Below are positions 35,751-45,741 of a stretch of 64,000 bases of DNA, piece after piece; position 1 is the first letter of the stretch, and every line of letters begins with the position of its first letter. The stretch is from Klebsiella pneumoniae. GTDB lineage: Bacteria > Pseudomonadota > Gammaproteobacteria > Enterobacterales > Enterobacteriaceae. The notes beneath the pieces were generated by a model. It worked only from the letters and a program-made list of their open reading frames with translations, was not told the DNA's origin and made no database searches. The position numbers were made by a program, and so were the translations under genes. The stretch is taken from the NCBI RefSeq assembly GCF_000742135.1, contig NZ_KN046818.1, positions 806,841 to 870,840 on the forward strand, given 5' to 3'.

Positions 35751-38276
35751 ATGCCTCAACGATGGATTACCCCAGGACTGAAAACGCGGCTTGCCTTCGG
35801 CATGATCTTTTTGTTCGTTCAGCCCGACGTCAGCGCTGCCGCCGCAGGCGCGCAGCAGATTGGCGGGGTGATTATTCCGCAGGCCTTCAGCCAGGCGCTG
35901 CAGGACGGCATGAGCGTCCCGCTCTATATTCATCTCGCCGGCAGCCAGAGCACCCGGGACGATCAGCGGATCGGCAGCGCCTTTATCTGGCTGGACGGCG
36001 GCCAGCTGCGCGTCCGGCAGATCCAGCTGGAGGAGAGCGAAGGTAACGCCAGCGTCAGCGAACAGACCCGCCAGCAGCTGATCGGCCTGGCCAACGCCCC
36101 GTTCAGCGAGGCGCTCACCATTCCCCTGACCGACAGCGCACAGCTGGATCTCAGCCTGCGCCAGCTGCTGTTGCAGCTGGTGGTCAAGCGCGAGGCGCTG
36201 GGCACCGTCCTGCGCTCGCGCAGCGAAGATATCGGTCAGTCCAGCGTGAACACCCTCAGCAGCAACCTGAGCTATAACCTCGGCGTCTATAACAACCAGA
36301 TGCGTAACGGCGGGAGCAACACCTCCAGCTACCTGTCGCTGAACAACGTCACGGCGCTGCGGGAGCATCACGTGGTGCTCGACGGCTCGCTATACGGCAT
36401 CGGCAGCGGTCAGCAGGACAGTGAATTATATAAGGCCATGTATGAGCGCGATTTCGCCGGCCACCGCTTTGCCGGCGGGATGCTTGACACCTGGAACCTG
36501 CAGTCCCTGGGACCGATGACCGCTATTTCGGCCGGTAAGATTTACGGCCTTTCCTGGGGGAACCAGGCCAGCTCCACCGTCTTCGACAACAGCCAGTCCG
36601 CCACGCCGGTGATCGCCTTTCTGCCGGCGGCGGGCGAGGTGCATCTCACCCGTGACGGTCGGTTGCTGAGCGTCCAGAACTTCGCTATGGGCAACCATGA
36701 AGTGGATACCCGCGGCCTGCCGTACGGTATTTACGACGTGGAAGTGGAGGTGATCGTCAATGGTCGGGTGGTCAGCAAACGCACCCAGCGGGTCAATAAG
36801 CTGTTCAGCCGGGGACGCGGCGCCGGCGCGCCGCTGGCGTGGCAGGTATGGGGCGGCAGTTTTCATATGGACCGCTGGTCAGAGAGCGGGAAAAAGACCC
36901 GGCCGGCGAAAGAGAGTTGGCTGGCAGGCCTTTCGGCCTCCGGGTCGCTCAGCACCCTGAGCTGGGCGGCTACGGGCTATGGCTACGACAACCAGGCGGT
37001 GGGGGAAACCCGCCTGACGCTACCGCTGGGCGAGTCGATCAACGTTAACCTGCAAAACATGCTGGCCAGCGACAGCTCGTGGAGCAGCGTCGGCAGCATC
37101 AGCGCCACGTTGCCCGGGGGATTCAGTTCAGTGTGGGTTAACCAGGAGAGAACCCGCATTGGCGATCAATTGCGGCGCAGCGATGCCGACAACCGGGCGA
37201 TCGGCGGCACCCTCAACCTGAACGCGCTGTGGTCGAAGCTGGGGACGTTCAGCGTCAGCTACAACGATGACCGTCGCTACAACAGCCATTACTACACCGC
37301 GGATTACTATCAGACGGTCTACAGCGGCGCCTTTGGCTCGCTCGGCCTGCGGGCGGGGATCCAGCGCTATAACAATGGCGACAGCAGCGCCAACACCGGG
37401 AAATATATCGCCCTCGATCTGTCGCTGCCGCTGGGCAACTGGTTCAGCGCCGGGATGACCCATCAGAACGGCTACACCATGGCTAATCTCTCAGCGCGCA
37501 AGCAGTTTGATGAAGGCACTATTCGCACCATCGGCGCCAATCTTTCGCGGGCCATCTCCGGCGATACCGGGGATGACAAAACCCTCAGCGGCGGCGCGTA
37601 TGCCCAGTTCGACGCCCGCTACGCCAGCGGCACGCTGAACGTCAACAGCGCGGCGGACGGCTACGTCAACACCAACCTCACCGCCAGCGGCAGCGTCGGC
37701 TGGCAGGGTAAAAATATCGCCGCCAGCGGACGAACCGACGGCAACGCCGGGGTGATCTTCAACACCGGGCTGGAGGACGATGGTCAGATTAGCGCCAGGG
37801 TTAACGGGCGGATCTTCCCGCTCAGCGGCAAGCGTAACTACCTGCCGCTCTCTCCCTATGGTCGCTATGAGGTGGAGCTGCAGAACAGCAAAAACTCGCT
37901 CGACAGCTACGACATCGTCAGCGGGCGCAAGAGTCATCTGACCCTTTATCCGGGCAACGTCGCGGTGATTGAGCCAGAGGTGAAGCAGATGGTCACCGTC
38001 TCCGGCCGTATTCGTGCGGAAGACGGCACGCTGCTGGCGAATGCGCGGATTAACAACCATATCGGCCGTACCCGCACCGATGAAAACGGCGAGTTTGTCA
38101 TGGACGTGGATAAGAAATACCCCACTATCGATTTCAGCTACGGCGGCAATAAAACCTGCGAAGTGGCGCTGGAGCTCAGCCAGGCGCGCGGCGCCGTCTG
38201 GGTCGGGGATGTGGTCTGCAGCGGCCTCTCGTCGTGGGCGGCGGTGCAGCAGTCAGGAGAAGAGAATGAAAGTTAA
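35751..38276 (+). CDS. ecpC: EcpC, outer-membrane usher of the common pilus
   Basis: The 841-residue product has an N-terminal signal-like segment and then a long beta-barrel usher of the alpha class, with [60 protein letters not shown] and a C-terminal carbohydrate-regulatory-like domain ([20 protein letters not shown]). It exports EcpA and EcpD. It is unlike the PapC-type usher at 2382 and overlaps ecpD by 11 bases. Confidence 0.94.
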   Translation: MPQRWITPGLKTRLAFGMIFLFVQPDVSAAAAGAQQIGGVIIPQAFSQALQDGMSVPLYIHLAGSQSTRDDQRIGSAFIWLDGGQLRVRQIQLEESEGNASVSEQTRQQLIGLANAPFSEALTIPLTDSAQLDLSLRQLLLQLVVKREALGTVLRSRSEDIGQSSVNTLSSNLSYNLGVYNNQMRNGGSNTSSYLSLNNVTALREHHVVLDGSLYGIGSGQQDSELYKAMYERDFAGHRFAGGMLDTWNLQSLGPMTAISAGKIYGLSWGNQASSTVFDNSQSATPVIAFLPAAGEVHLTRDGRLLSVQNFAMGNHEVDTRGLPYGIYDVEVEVIVNGRVVSKRTQRVNKLFSRGRGAGAPLAWQVWGGSFHMDRWSESGKKTRPAKESWLAGLSASGSLSTLSWAATGYGYDNQAVGETRLTLPLGESINVNLQNMLASDSSWSSVGSISATLPGGFSSVWVNQERTRIGDQLRRSDADNRAIGGTLNLNALWSKLGTFSVSYNDDRRYNSHYYTADYYQTVYSGAFGSLGLRAGIQRYNNGDSSANTGKYIALDLSLPLGNWFSAGMTHQNGYTMANLSARKQFDEGTIRTIGANLSRAISGDTGDDKTLSGGAYAQFDARYASGTLNVNSAADGYVNTNLTASGSVGWQGKNIAASGRTDGNAGVIFNTGLEDDGQISARVNGRIFPLSGKRNYLPLSPYGRYEVELQNSKNSLDSYDIVSGRKSHLTLYPGNVAVIEPEVKQMVTVSGRIRAEDGTLLANARINNHIGRTRTDENGEFVMDVDKKYPTIDFSYGGNKTCEVALELSQARGAVWVGDVVCSGLSSWAAVQQSGEENES

Positions 38277-39909
38277 TGCACTGATGGCGCTGGCGATCCT
38301 CGCGCTGCTCTGGCCGGCAGCCGCGCTCAGGGCGGCGGTGACCAAGACCACCTGGTCGGATGCGCCGGCGCGCGAGTTTGTGTTTGTGGAAAACAACTCC
38401 GACGACAACTTTTTCGTCACCCCCGGCGGGGCGCTGGATCCGCGTATGACCGGCGCTAACCGCTGGACCGGCTTAAAATACACCGGCTCCGGGACCATCT
38501 ATCAGCAGAGTCTCGGCTATATCGATAATGGCTACAACACCGGGCTCAATGCCAACTGGAAGTTTGATATGTGGCTGGAAAACTCACCGGTTTCACACCC
38601 CTTAACCGGCCTGCGCTGCATCAACTGGTACGCCGGGTGCGATATGGCTACCAGCCTGATCCTGCCGCAGACCACCGACGCCAGCGGGTTTTACGGCGCG
38701 ACGGTGACCAGCGGCGGCGCGAAATGGATGCACGGCATGATGTCGGACGCCTTCTATCAATATCTGCAGCAGATGCCGGTCGGCGGCAGCTTTACGATGA
38801 CCATCAATGCCTGTCAGACCTCGGTGAACTACGATGCCAGCAGCGGCGCGCGCTGTAAGGATCAGGCCTCCGGTAACTGGTATGTGCGCAACGTCACCCA
38901 CACCAAAGCCGCGAACCTGCGGTTGATTAATACCCACTCGCTGGCGGAGGTGTTTATCAACAGCGATGGCGTGCCGACCCTCGGGGAAGGGAACGCCGAC
39001 TGCCGGACGCAGACCATCGGCAGCCGCTCAGGATTAAGCTGTAAGATGGTCAACTATACCTTGCAGACCAACGGCTTAAGCAACACCTCGATCCATATTT
39101 TCCCGGCGATCGCCAACTCGTCGCTGGCCTCGGCCGTCGGGGCGTACGATATGCAGTTCAGCCTCAACGGCAGCTCCTGGAAGCCGGTGAGCAATACCGC
39201 CTATTACTACACCTTCAACGAGATGAAGAGCTCGGACTCGATCTATGTTTTCTTCTCCAGCAACTTCTTTAAACAGATGGTGAACCTCGGGATCAGCGAT
39301 ATCAACACCAAGGATCTGTTCAACTTTCGCTTTCAGAACACCACCTCGCCGGAGTCAGGCTGGTATGAGTTTTCCACCTCCAACACGCTGATTATCAAGC
39401 CTCGTGATTTCAGCATCAGCATTATCTCCGACGAATATACCTCGGCGCCGTCGCGCGAGGGGTATGTCGGCAGCGGCGAACCGGCGCTCGATTTCGGCTA
39501 CATCGTCACCACCAGCGGTAAAACGGCCGCCGATGAAGTGCTGATCAAGGTGACCGGACCGGCGCAGGTGATTGGCGGGCGTTCCTACTGTCTCTTCAGC
39601 TCCGATGACGGTACGGCGAAAGTGCCGTTCCCGGCGACGCTCTCTTTTATCACCCGCAGCGGCACGACGCAGACCTACGATGCCGGGTGCGATGACAGCT
39701 GGCGGGATATGACCGATGCGCTGTGGCTGACCACGCCGTGGACCGATATCTCCGGCGAAGTGGGGCAGATGGATAAGACCACGGTGAAATTTTCGATTCC
39801 GATGGATAACGCCATTTCGCTGCGTACGGTAGACGATAACGGCTGGTTTGGCGAAGTCAGCGCTTCAGGAGAGATTCATGTCCAGGCGACGTGGCGCAAC
39901 ATTAACTAA
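38266..39909 (+). CDS. ecpD: EcpD, pilus tip adhesin/minor subunit
   Basis: The ATG at 38266 with aggagaag upstream starts a 547-residue product with signal peptide ([20 protein letters not shown]). The mature part is beta- and aromatic-rich with several cysteines ([34 protein letters not shown]). EcpD is the polymerisable tip adhesin of the pilus (established in E. coli). Overlaps with ecpC and ecpE show translational coupling. Confidence 0.93.
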   Translation: MKVNALMALAILALLWPAAALRAAVTKTTWSDAPAREFVFVENNSDDNFFVTPGGALDPRMTGANRWTGLKYTGSGTIYQQSLGYIDNGYNTGLNANWKFDMWLENSPVSHPLTGLRCINWYAGCDMATSLILPQTTDASGFYGATVTSGGAKWMHGMMSDAFYQYLQQMPVGGSFTMTINACQTSVNYDASSGARCKDQASGNWYVRNVTHTKAANLRLINTHSLAEVFINSDGVPTLGEGNADCRTQTIGSRSGLSCKMVNYTLQTNGLSNTSIHIFPAIANSSLASAVGAYDMQFSLNGSSWKPVSNTAYYYTFNEMKSSDSIYVFFSSNFFKQMVNLGISDINTKDLFNFRFQNTTSPESGWYEFSTSNTLIIKPRDFSISIISDEYTSAPSREGYVGSGEPALDFGYIVTTSGKTAADEVLIKVTGPAQVIGGRSYCLFSSDDGTAKVPFPATLSFITRSGTTQTYDAGCDDSWRDMTDALWLTTPWTDISGEVGQMDKTTVKFSIPMDNAISLRTVDDNGWFGEVSASGEIHVQATWRNIN

Positions 39910-40588
39910 GGCCCTGCTGACCGTGGGCTGCCTGCTGGCAGCGCCGCTGGCGCAGGCGATCTCGGTCGGCAACCTGACCTTTTCCCTGCCGGCTGAAGCG
40001 GATTTCGCCAGCAAACGGGTGGTCAACAACAATAAAAGCGCGCGGCTGTACCGCATCGCCGTCAGCGCCATCGATCGCCCGGGCGGCAGCGAAGTCCGCT
40101 CCCGGCCGGTGGATGGCGAACTGCTGTTCGCCCCCCGCCAGCTGGTGCTGCAGGCAGGTGAGAGCGAGTATTTTAAATTTTACTATCATGGGCCGCGGGA
40201 TAACCGCGAGCGCTACTATCGGGTCTCGTTTCGCGAAATCCCCACCCGCAACCTGACGAGGCGCAGCCCGACCGGCGGCGAGGTCAGCATGGAGCCGGTG
40301 GTGGTGATGGATACCATTCTGGTGGTGCGCCCGCGCGAGGTACAGTTTAAATGGTCTTTCGATAAGGTGGCCGGGACGGTGAGCAACACCGGCAATACCT
40401 GGTTTAAGCTGCTGATTAAGCCCGGATGCGATTCGACCGAAGAGGAGGGGGACGCGTGGTATCTGCGTCCCGGGGACGTGGTTCGCCAGCCGGCGCTGCG
40501 CCAGCCGGGGAACCACTATCTGGTCTATAACGACAAATTTATTAAGATCAGCGATACCTGTCCGCTGAAGCCCCGTCCCGCGGAGTGA
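39878..40588 (+). CDS. ecpE: EcpE, second pilus chaperone
   Basis: The start at 39878 follows ggagag; the product is 236 residues with signal peptide ending [20 protein letters not shown]. It has the chaperone block [20 protein letters not shown] and [20 protein letters not shown], parallel to EcpB. It overlaps ecpD by 32 bases. The operon ends here, with a convergent ABC transporter 4 bases away. Confidence 0.93.
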   Translation: MSRRRGATLTKALLTVGCLLAAPLAQAISVGNLTFSLPAEADFASKRVVNNNKSARLYRIAVSAIDRPGGSEVRSRPVDGELLFAPRQLVLQAGESEYFKFYYHGPRDNRERYYRVSFREIPTRNLTRRSPTGGEVSMEPVVVMDTILVVRPREVQFKWSFDKVAGTVSNTGNTWFKLLIKPGCDSTEEEGDAWYLRPGDVVRQPALRQPGNHYLVYNDKFIKISDTCPLKPRPAE

Positions 40589-40591
40589 GCC

Positions 40592-41281
40592 TTATCTGGT
40601 GGTCGCGCGGCGGGTAAAGCGCCGGCTGGCCAGCAGGCTCAGACCGCAGCACAGCAGGTAGTACACCGCGCCGGTGAAGACGAAGATCGCCAGGGGATAG
40701 ATCTGCACCCGGTTGTTGACCTGGCCGGCCACGGTGGTCAGCTCCGGGACGTTGACGATAAACGCCAGCGAAGTGTCCTTCAGCAGGCCGATAAAGATCC
40801 CCACCAGCGACGGCTGAACGTTGCGCAGCGCCTGCGGGAGCAGCACCAGGCGCAGCGTTTGCCCGGGAGCGAACCCCTGGGTCAGCGCCGCCTCATACTG
40901 TCCTTTCGGCAGCGACTGCAGCCCGGCCAGCACCGAGTGCATCACCGAGGCGGCGGTAAACCACGCCAGCGCCAGGGTCACGGTCACCGCGCCGGGCAGA
41001 TCGCCGCCGGTCAGCATCGGCAGCAGATACCACAGCCAGAAGATGACAAATATCAGCGGGATGCCGCGGATAATTTCCGCCCACAGAAACAGCAGACGCC
41101 GCACCAGCCCGCCGTAGCGCCAGGCCAGGCCCGCCAGCGCAATGCCTCCCGGCAGCGCCAGCAGGGTGGCGCCGATGGCCATCAGCAGGGTCAGCGCCAC
41201 GCCGCCGGGCTGGCCCTCCGCTAGTCGGCCCCACAGCAGGTAATCGAGGTTATCGGCGATCACCGCCAGGTTAGCGTTCAT
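40592..41281 (-). CDS. Polar amino acid ABC transporter permease
   Basis: The start at 41281 (MNANLAVIADNLDYLLWGRL) gives a 229-residue His/Glu/Gln-type permease with about five membrane segments and the conserved EAALTQGFAPGQTLRLVLLP loop. It overlaps the upstream permease gene by 11 bases. Two permeases, one ATPase and one binding protein make a complete importer. The same four-gene plan is used by GltIJKL-like systems. Confidence 0.88.
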   Translation of the reverse strand: MNANLAVIADNLDYLLWGRLAEGQPGGVALTLLMAIGATLLALPGGIALAGLAWRYGGLVRRLLFLWAEIIRGIPLIFVIFWLWYLLPMLTGGDLPGAVTVTLALAWFTAASVMHSVLAGLQSLPKGQYEAALTQGFAPGQTLRLVLLPQALRNVQPSLVGIFIGLLKDTSLAFIVNVPELTTVAGQVNNRVQIYPLAIFVFTGAVYYLLCCGLSLLASRRFTRRATTR

Positions 41282-42023
41282 GTCGGGCGCTCCGTTGCAG
41301 TTTTCTTCCCGGGCCGAGACGCGTGAGCGCCACGCCCATCGCCACCCCCAGCGCCAGGTACAGCGCGGTGCCGACGGCAAACGCCTCCAGGGCGTGCGCG
41401 TTATAGCTCTCAATCTGCCGCACCTGATAGGTCAGTTCCGCAAAGCCGATGCCGCTGGCCAGCGATGAGAGTTTCATCAGGTTGAGATACTGGCCGACAA
41501 TCGGCTGCCAGGCGTTGGCCAGTCCCTGCGGCAGGAGGATAAAGCGCAGCTCCTGCCACGGCGTAAAGCCCTGCGACAGCGCGGCTTCCCGCTGCCCGTG
41601 GCTGACGGCGCGCAGTCCGGAGGCGATCTCTTCCACCAGAAAGGCGGAGGTAAAGACCCCCAGCCCCCACATTGAGCAGAGGAACTCCGGCGTCAGCCAC
41701 CAGACGTTGCCCGGCAGAATGGACCAGGCGTGTTCGTCGTTCACCACCTCCTTCACCGCCAGCGGCAGCAGGTTCCAGGCGGCAAAGTACCAGAACAGCA
41801 GCTGGACCAGCAGCGGGGTATTGCGAAACAACGAGACCCACGCGGCCACCAGTCCGCGCCCCGCGCGTCCGCCGCCGAGGCGCAGGGCCAGCAGCAGGAC
41901 CGCCAGCAGGGTGGCGAGCAGGATCCCGGCGACGCTGACCCAGACGGTGGTGAGAAAACCAGAGATAATCCATTGCAACGGCTGCCCGCTCAGGACGCCG
42001 TGCCAGTCAAGCATCGGCGTCAC
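41271..42023 (-). CDS. Polar amino acid ABC transporter permease
   Basis: The 250-residue product has the usual start WHGVLSGQPLQWIISGFLTT and LFRNTPLLVQLLFWYFAAWN, and the coupling loop EAALSQGFTPWQELRFILLP. Those blocks define the HisM/GlnP permease family. It is the second gene of this operon on the minus strand after the ATPase, overlapping it by 4 bases. It partners the other permease. Confidence 0.88.
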   Translation of the reverse strand: MTPMLDWHGVLSGQPLQWIISGFLTTVWVSVAGILLATLLAVLLLALRLGGGRAGRGLVAAWVSLFRNTPLLVQLLFWYFAAWNLLPLAVKEVVNDEHAWSILPGNVWWLTPEFLCSMWGLGVFTSAFLVEEIASGLRAVSHGQREAALSQGFTPWQELRFILLPQGLANAWQPIVGQYLNLMKLSSLASGIGFAELTYQVRQIESYNAHALEAFAVGTALYLALGVAMGVALTRLGPGRKLQRSARHER

Positions 42024-42838
42024 TCGAGGCTCTCCTGGTGCAGCGGATCCAGCACCTTCTGCAGAAAACGCCGCGCGCGGGCATGCTGCGGATGGGCGAA
42101 AAACTCAGCCGGCGGGGCGACTTCGAGGATGTCGCCGCCGTCGATAAACACCACCCGGTCGGCAATTTCGCGGGCAAACTGCATCTCGTGGGTCACCACC
42201 AGCATGGTGATCCCGCTGTGGGCGAGGGTTTTCATCACCTGCAGCACTTCGCCGATCATCTCCGGGTCGAGCGCCGAGGTGGGCTCATCGAACAGGATAA
42301 TCTGCGGCGAGGAGGCCAGGGCGCGGGCGATGGCCACCCGCTGCTGCTGGCCGCCGGAGAGCTGCGCCGGCATCTGCTGCGCTTTTTCTTCCAGTCCGAC
42401 CTGACGCAGCAGCGCCAGCGCCCGCGCCTGAGCCGCGCTTTTCCCCCAGCCATGAACGCGCTCCAGCGCCAGAGTGATGTTCTCCTGCGCCGTCAGGTGG
42501 GCATAAAGGTTGAACTGCTGGAAGACAAAGCCGACGCGGCTGCGCAGCTGGCGCAAGGCGCTGCCGCTCAGCCGGCTGGTGGGTTTGCCGTCGATCAGGA
42601 TCTCGCCGCCGCTTAAGGATTCGAGCTGGTTGATCAAGCGGATCAGCGTCGATTTTCCCGAACCGGAAGGGCCGAGGATCGCCACCACTTCGCCGGGCTC
42701 GACCTGTAGGTTGATGGCGTTAAGTACCTGATGATCGCCGTAGCGCTTGGCCACATCACGGAACGTAATGCTGGCGCGCTGCAGACGTGAAAAATCCGCG
42801 GCCGGAGCCGCGGAGTGGGAGAGTAAACCCGAGAACAT
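42020..42838 (-). CDS. Polar amino acid ABC transporter ATP-binding protein
   Basis: The 272-residue ATPase has Walker A GPSGSGKST, Q-loop FVFQQFNLYAHLTAQENITL, signature LSGGQQQRVAIARAL, Walker B IILFDEPTSALDPEM and H-loop VTHEMQFAREIADRV. These match the GlnQ/HisP group. It begins one base after the binding protein stops, so expression is coupled. Soluble, on the inner face of the membrane. Confidence 0.93.
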   Translation of the reverse strand: MFSGLLSHSAAPAADFSRLQRASITFRDVAKRYGDHQVLNAINLQVEPGEVVAILGPSGSGKSTLIRLINQLESLSGGEILIDGKPTSRLSGSALRQLRSRVGFVFQQFNLYAHLTAQENITLALERVHGWGKSAAQARALALLRQVGLEEKAQQMPAQLSGGQQQRVAIARALASSPQIILFDEPTSALDPEMIGEVLQVMKTLAHSGITMLVVTHEMQFAREIADRVVFIDGGDILEVAPPAEFFAHPQHARARRFLQKVLDPLHQESLE

Positions 42839-42839
42839 A

Positions 42840-43649
42840 TTATTTCGCTTCTATGGTAAAGGCGCGCGGCTGCGGCGTTTTGGTGGCAGGGCCAAACCAG
42901 ACATCGTAAATTTTCGCGGCTTCGCCGGTTTTCTCCAGTTTCACCAGCTCATCGTTGACGGCTTTCAGCAGGGCCGGTTCGCCTTTCTTCACGCCCACGC
43001 CAATCTCTTCTTTGCTGAGCAGGTCGGGCAGAATTTTAAACTTGGCTTTATCCGGCGCTTCCGCCAGCAGACCGGCGAGGATGGTGCTGTCCTGGGTGAT
43101 GGCCTGGACGTTGCCGTTGCGCAGGGCGGTCAGGGCCAGCGGAATATCGTCATAGGAGAGGACGCGAGCCTGCGGGAAACGCTGGTGCAGGGCCTGTTCG
43201 CCGGTGGTGCCTTTCACCGCGCCGATGCGCGCTTTGCTGTACTCATCGAGCTTATCCGGAGAGCCGGCCGGCACGAGGAACTGCTGGCCGGTGACGAAAT
43301 ACGGCGTTGAGAAATCAATAACCTGGGCCCGCTCCGGGGTGATGGTAATGTCGGCGACGATCAGGTCGGCTTTGCCGGACTGCAGCAGCGGAATACGGTT
43401 GGCTGGGTTGGTGGCCACCAGCTCGAGTTTGACGCCGAGCGCTTTCGCCAGCGCCTGGGCAAAGTCAACGTCGTAGCCGACGATATGGTGGGTTTTGGCG
43501 TCCACGGAGCCGAACGGCGGGTTGGCGTCGAAGGTGGCGACTTTTACGACGCCGGCGGCTTTGATGTCAGCCAGCTGGTCCGCCTGTGCCTGCGAGGCGA
43601 GCAGCAGCATACCCAGCGCCAGTGCGATTTTTGTGGTTTTATTGCGCAT
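42840..43649 (-). CDS. Polar amino acid ABC transporter substrate-binding protein
   Basis: The start at 43649 gives a signal peptide (MRNKTTKIALALGMLLLASQ, ending AQADQ). The 269-residue product is a family-3 solute-binding protein, with KVATFDANPPFGSVDAKTHH, GYDVDFAQALAKALGVKLEL, DLIVADITITPERAQVIDFS and KGTTGEQALHQRFPQARVLS. Acidic or polar amino acid is the probable ligand. First gene of the importer operon. Confidence 0.9.
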   Translation of the reverse strand: MRNKTTKIALALGMLLLASQAQADQLADIKAAGVVKVATFDANPPFGSVDAKTHHIVGYDVDFAQALAKALGVKLELVATNPANRIPLLQSGKADLIVADITITPERAQVIDFSTPYFVTGQQFLVPAGSPDKLDEYSKARIGAVKGTTGEQALHQRFPQARVLSYDDIPLALTALRNGNVQAITQDSTILAGLLAEAPDKAKFKILPDLLSKEEIGVGVKKGEPALLKAVNDELVKLEKTGEAAKIYDVWFGPATKTPQPRAFTIEAK

Positions 43650-43821
43650 AGTTTTTCCCCTGAATCCCTGTTTTGTTTTGTGGACATCACGCTCCCACAA
43701 ATTGCCCGTCGGCGGCAAAGAAGAAAAAATTCTTATCTATAACCAAAAAGAACTTAACAAACCTATGGGTATTCTTTATGCGCCGCTGGCGTTTTACCAG
43801 GACGGCAACGACTGCCGGGCG

Positions 43822-43856
43822 GTCCCCTCTCCCTCAGGGAGAGGGCCAGGGAGAGA
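43822..43856. repeat. GC-rich dispersed-repeat hairpin
   Basis: The arms ccctctccct and agggagaggg are exact complements, followed by ccagggagag. This ctctccct/agggagag signature recurs between genes in enterics. It lies in the gap between the binding-protein start and the small gene at 43984. Confidence 0.6.
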
Positions 43857-43983
43857 GTGATAGGACCGGGGGTAATATGCGCCAGCCAGGATTGCAAATT
43901 CGGAATTAATATTTCCCGCGCCCGGCCAACTGTGGTTGAAATAGACCCAGGCGATTCGCTTCCCGACAGAGGAGAAAACGAAA

Positions 43984-44154
43984 GTGGCATTGTGGCAACG
44001 GTTAACGGGCTGGCTGGCTTTTTTGTCCAACGGTGAAGCCGGACAGCAGGATACCCAGCGCGTCATGGAGGCGATCCTGCCGGTAGCCAGCCTCTACGGC
44101 GTGGACATTGGCAACGTGGAAACCCGGTGGTTCCGTCATGATAAGACATACTGA
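43984..44154 (+). CDS. Small protein of 56 residues, unrecognised
   Basis: A GTG start with gaggag 9 bases upstream opens a frame reading ALWQRLTGWLAFLSNGEAGQ, QDTQRVMEAILPVASLYGVD and IGNVETRWFRHDKTY, stopping at 44154. A strong hairpin with four Ts begins 56 bases later, so the gene has its own start signal and terminator. It has an amphipathic tryptophan-rich N-terminus. Too short and GTG-started to be called by default; function unknown. Confidence 0.55.
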   Translation: MALWQRLTGWLAFLSNGEAGQQDTQRVMEAILPVASLYGVDIGNVETRWFRHDKTY

Positions 44155-44209
44155 GCGACGCAGGACGCGAGAAGCCTACTGGAACGAGGTGTGCTTTGTG
44201 TAGCAAGAG

Positions 44210-44262
44210 ACTGCCTGAGGTTGCGGCCTCGCAGGAGGCGCCGCCGCAGCCCAGGCAGTTTT
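44210..44262 (+). terminator. Terminator hairpin after the small gene
   Basis: Arms actgcctgaggttgcggc and gccgcagcccaggcagt pair over most of their length and are followed by four Ts on the plus strand. It also lies just past the minus-strand livF stop and may work both ways. Confidence 0.7.
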
Positions 44263-44270
44263 GACCATGT

Positions 44271-44966
44271 CTATCCCCCCAGATACATCCGCTTAATTTC
44301 CGGATTAGTCAGCATCTCCCGCGCCGCGCCTGACAAGGTGATCCGGCCATTCTCCAGGACATACGCCCGATCGGCGATCGCCAGCGCGGCCGTCGCATTC
44401 TGCTCCACCAGCAGCACCGTCATATTCTCTTCGCGCAGTTGCTTAATGATGCCGAACAGCTCGCCGACAATTTTCGGCGCCAGCCCGAGGCTCGGTTCAT
44501 CCAGCATCAATAACACCGGCTCGCTCATCAGCGCCCGGGCGATGGCCAGCATCTGCTGCTCGCCGCCGCTCATGGTGCCCGCCATCTGATGGCGCCGCTC
44601 CTTGAGCCGCGGAAAGAGGGCGTACATGCGATCGCGCAGGCGGGCGTAGCCGGCGAGATTATTGTAAGCGCCCATGCGCAGGTTCTCTTCGATGGTCAGG
44701 TTGGTAAAGACGCGCCGTCCCTCCGGCACCAGCGCCAGCCCGCGACGCACGATCTGGTGGGTCTGGCTGCGTGAGATATCGTCGTTGAGGAAGCTGACGC
44801 GCCCACTGGAGCGCACCAGGTTGACGATCCCGTTCAGGGTAGAGGTTTTACCGGCGCCATTGCTGCCGATCAGGGTGACGATTTCCCGGTCATAGACGTC
44901 GATATCGACGCCCTTCAGACCCTGGATCACGCCGTAAAAGACCTTCAGTTCCCGGGCGTTAAGCAT
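44271..44966 (-). CDS. livF: Branched-chain-type amino acid ABC transporter ATP-binding protein (LivF-like)
   Basis: The 231-residue ATPase has Walker A GSNGAGKTSTLNG, signature MSGGEQQMLAIARAL, Walker B LLMLDEPSLGLAPKIV and the LivF-type VPEGRRVFTNLTIEENLRMG. It overlaps livG by 8 bases. Last gene of a complete livKHMGF-like operon. Substrate range of such systems varies, so leucine import is a family-level assignment. Confidence 0.9.
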   Translation of the reverse strand: MLNARELKVFYGVIQGLKGVDIDVYDREIVTLIGSNGAGKTSTLNGIVNLVRSSGRVSFLNDDISRSQTHQIVRRGLALVPEGRRVFTNLTIEENLRMGAYNNLAGYARLRDRMYALFPRLKERRHQMAGTMSGGEQQMLAIARALMSEPVLLMLDEPSLGLAPKIVGELFGIIKQLREENMTVLLVEQNATAALAIADRAYVLENGRITLSGAAREMLTNPEIKRMYLGG

Positions 44967-45741
44967 AATTGGCTTCTCCCAGATAAGCGGAAATGACGTC
45001 CGGATGCTGGATCGCCTCGGCCATCAGGCCGCTGAACAGCGGCTTACCGTACTCCAGAACCATCACCCGCTCGCACAGGCGGTTGACGAAGGGCATATCG
45101 TGCTCGATTAACAGGACGCTGAGCTGATAGTCATGGCGCATGCGGAAGATCAGCTCCGCCAGATCCTCGGTCTCCTTCGGGTTCATCCCGGCGGCCGGCT
45201 CATCGAGCAGGAGCAGCTTCGGCGCGGTGGCCAGCGCGCGGGCGATCTCCACTTTGCGCTGGTTGCCATAGCTTAGGTTTGTGGCCTGCATATGGGCGAA
45301 GTGGGCGATGCCGATATCCTCCAGGATGGCCATCGCTTTGGCTTTCGCCGCCCGCTCGGCCGGAAAGTAGCGACCAATATGCAGGGCCGCCTCCAGCAGC
45401 GAGTAGCGGCTGGCGCGGTCGAGCCCGACCATCACGTTCTCCAGCACCGTCATGGAGTTAAACAGGCGGATATTCTGGAAGGTGCGGGCGATCCCGGCGT
45501 TCACCACCTGGTTGGGCTTCAGCCCCTTCAGCGACGTGCCCGCCAGGGTGACGCTGCCGCTGGTGGGTTTATAGTTGGCGGTAATGACGTTAAACAGGGT
45601 TGTTTTGCCCGCGCCGTTAGGGCCGATAAGGCCAAAGATCTCCGCCTTGTCAACATGGAAGCTGACGTTGTCGATGGCCCGCAGGCCGCCGAACTGCATG
45701 GTGACGTCCTGCACCTGCAGGATAACTTTATTTTCCGCCAT
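44959..45741 (-). CDS. livG: Branched-chain-type amino acid ABC transporter ATP-binding protein (LivG-like)
   Basis: The 260-residue ATPase has Walker A GPNGAGKTTLFNVI, signature LSYGNQRKVEIARALA (LivG-type Y in place of G), Walker B LLLLDEPAAGMNPKET and H-loop LIEHDMPFVNRLCERV. It overlaps livM by 14 bases. Works with LivF on the LivHM permease. Confidence 0.92.
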   Translation of the reverse strand: MAENKVILQVQDVTMQFGGLRAIDNVSFHVDKAEIFGLIGPNGAGKTTLFNVITANYKPTSGSVTLAGTSLKGLKPNQVVNAGIARTFQNIRLFNSMTVLENVMVGLDRASRYSLLEAALHIGRYFPAERAAKAKAMAILEDIGIAHFAHMQATNLSYGNQRKVEIARALATAPKLLLLDEPAAGMNPKETEDLAELIFRMRHDYQLSVLLIEHDMPFVNRLCERVMVLEYGKPLFSGLMAEAIQHPDVISAYLGEANYA

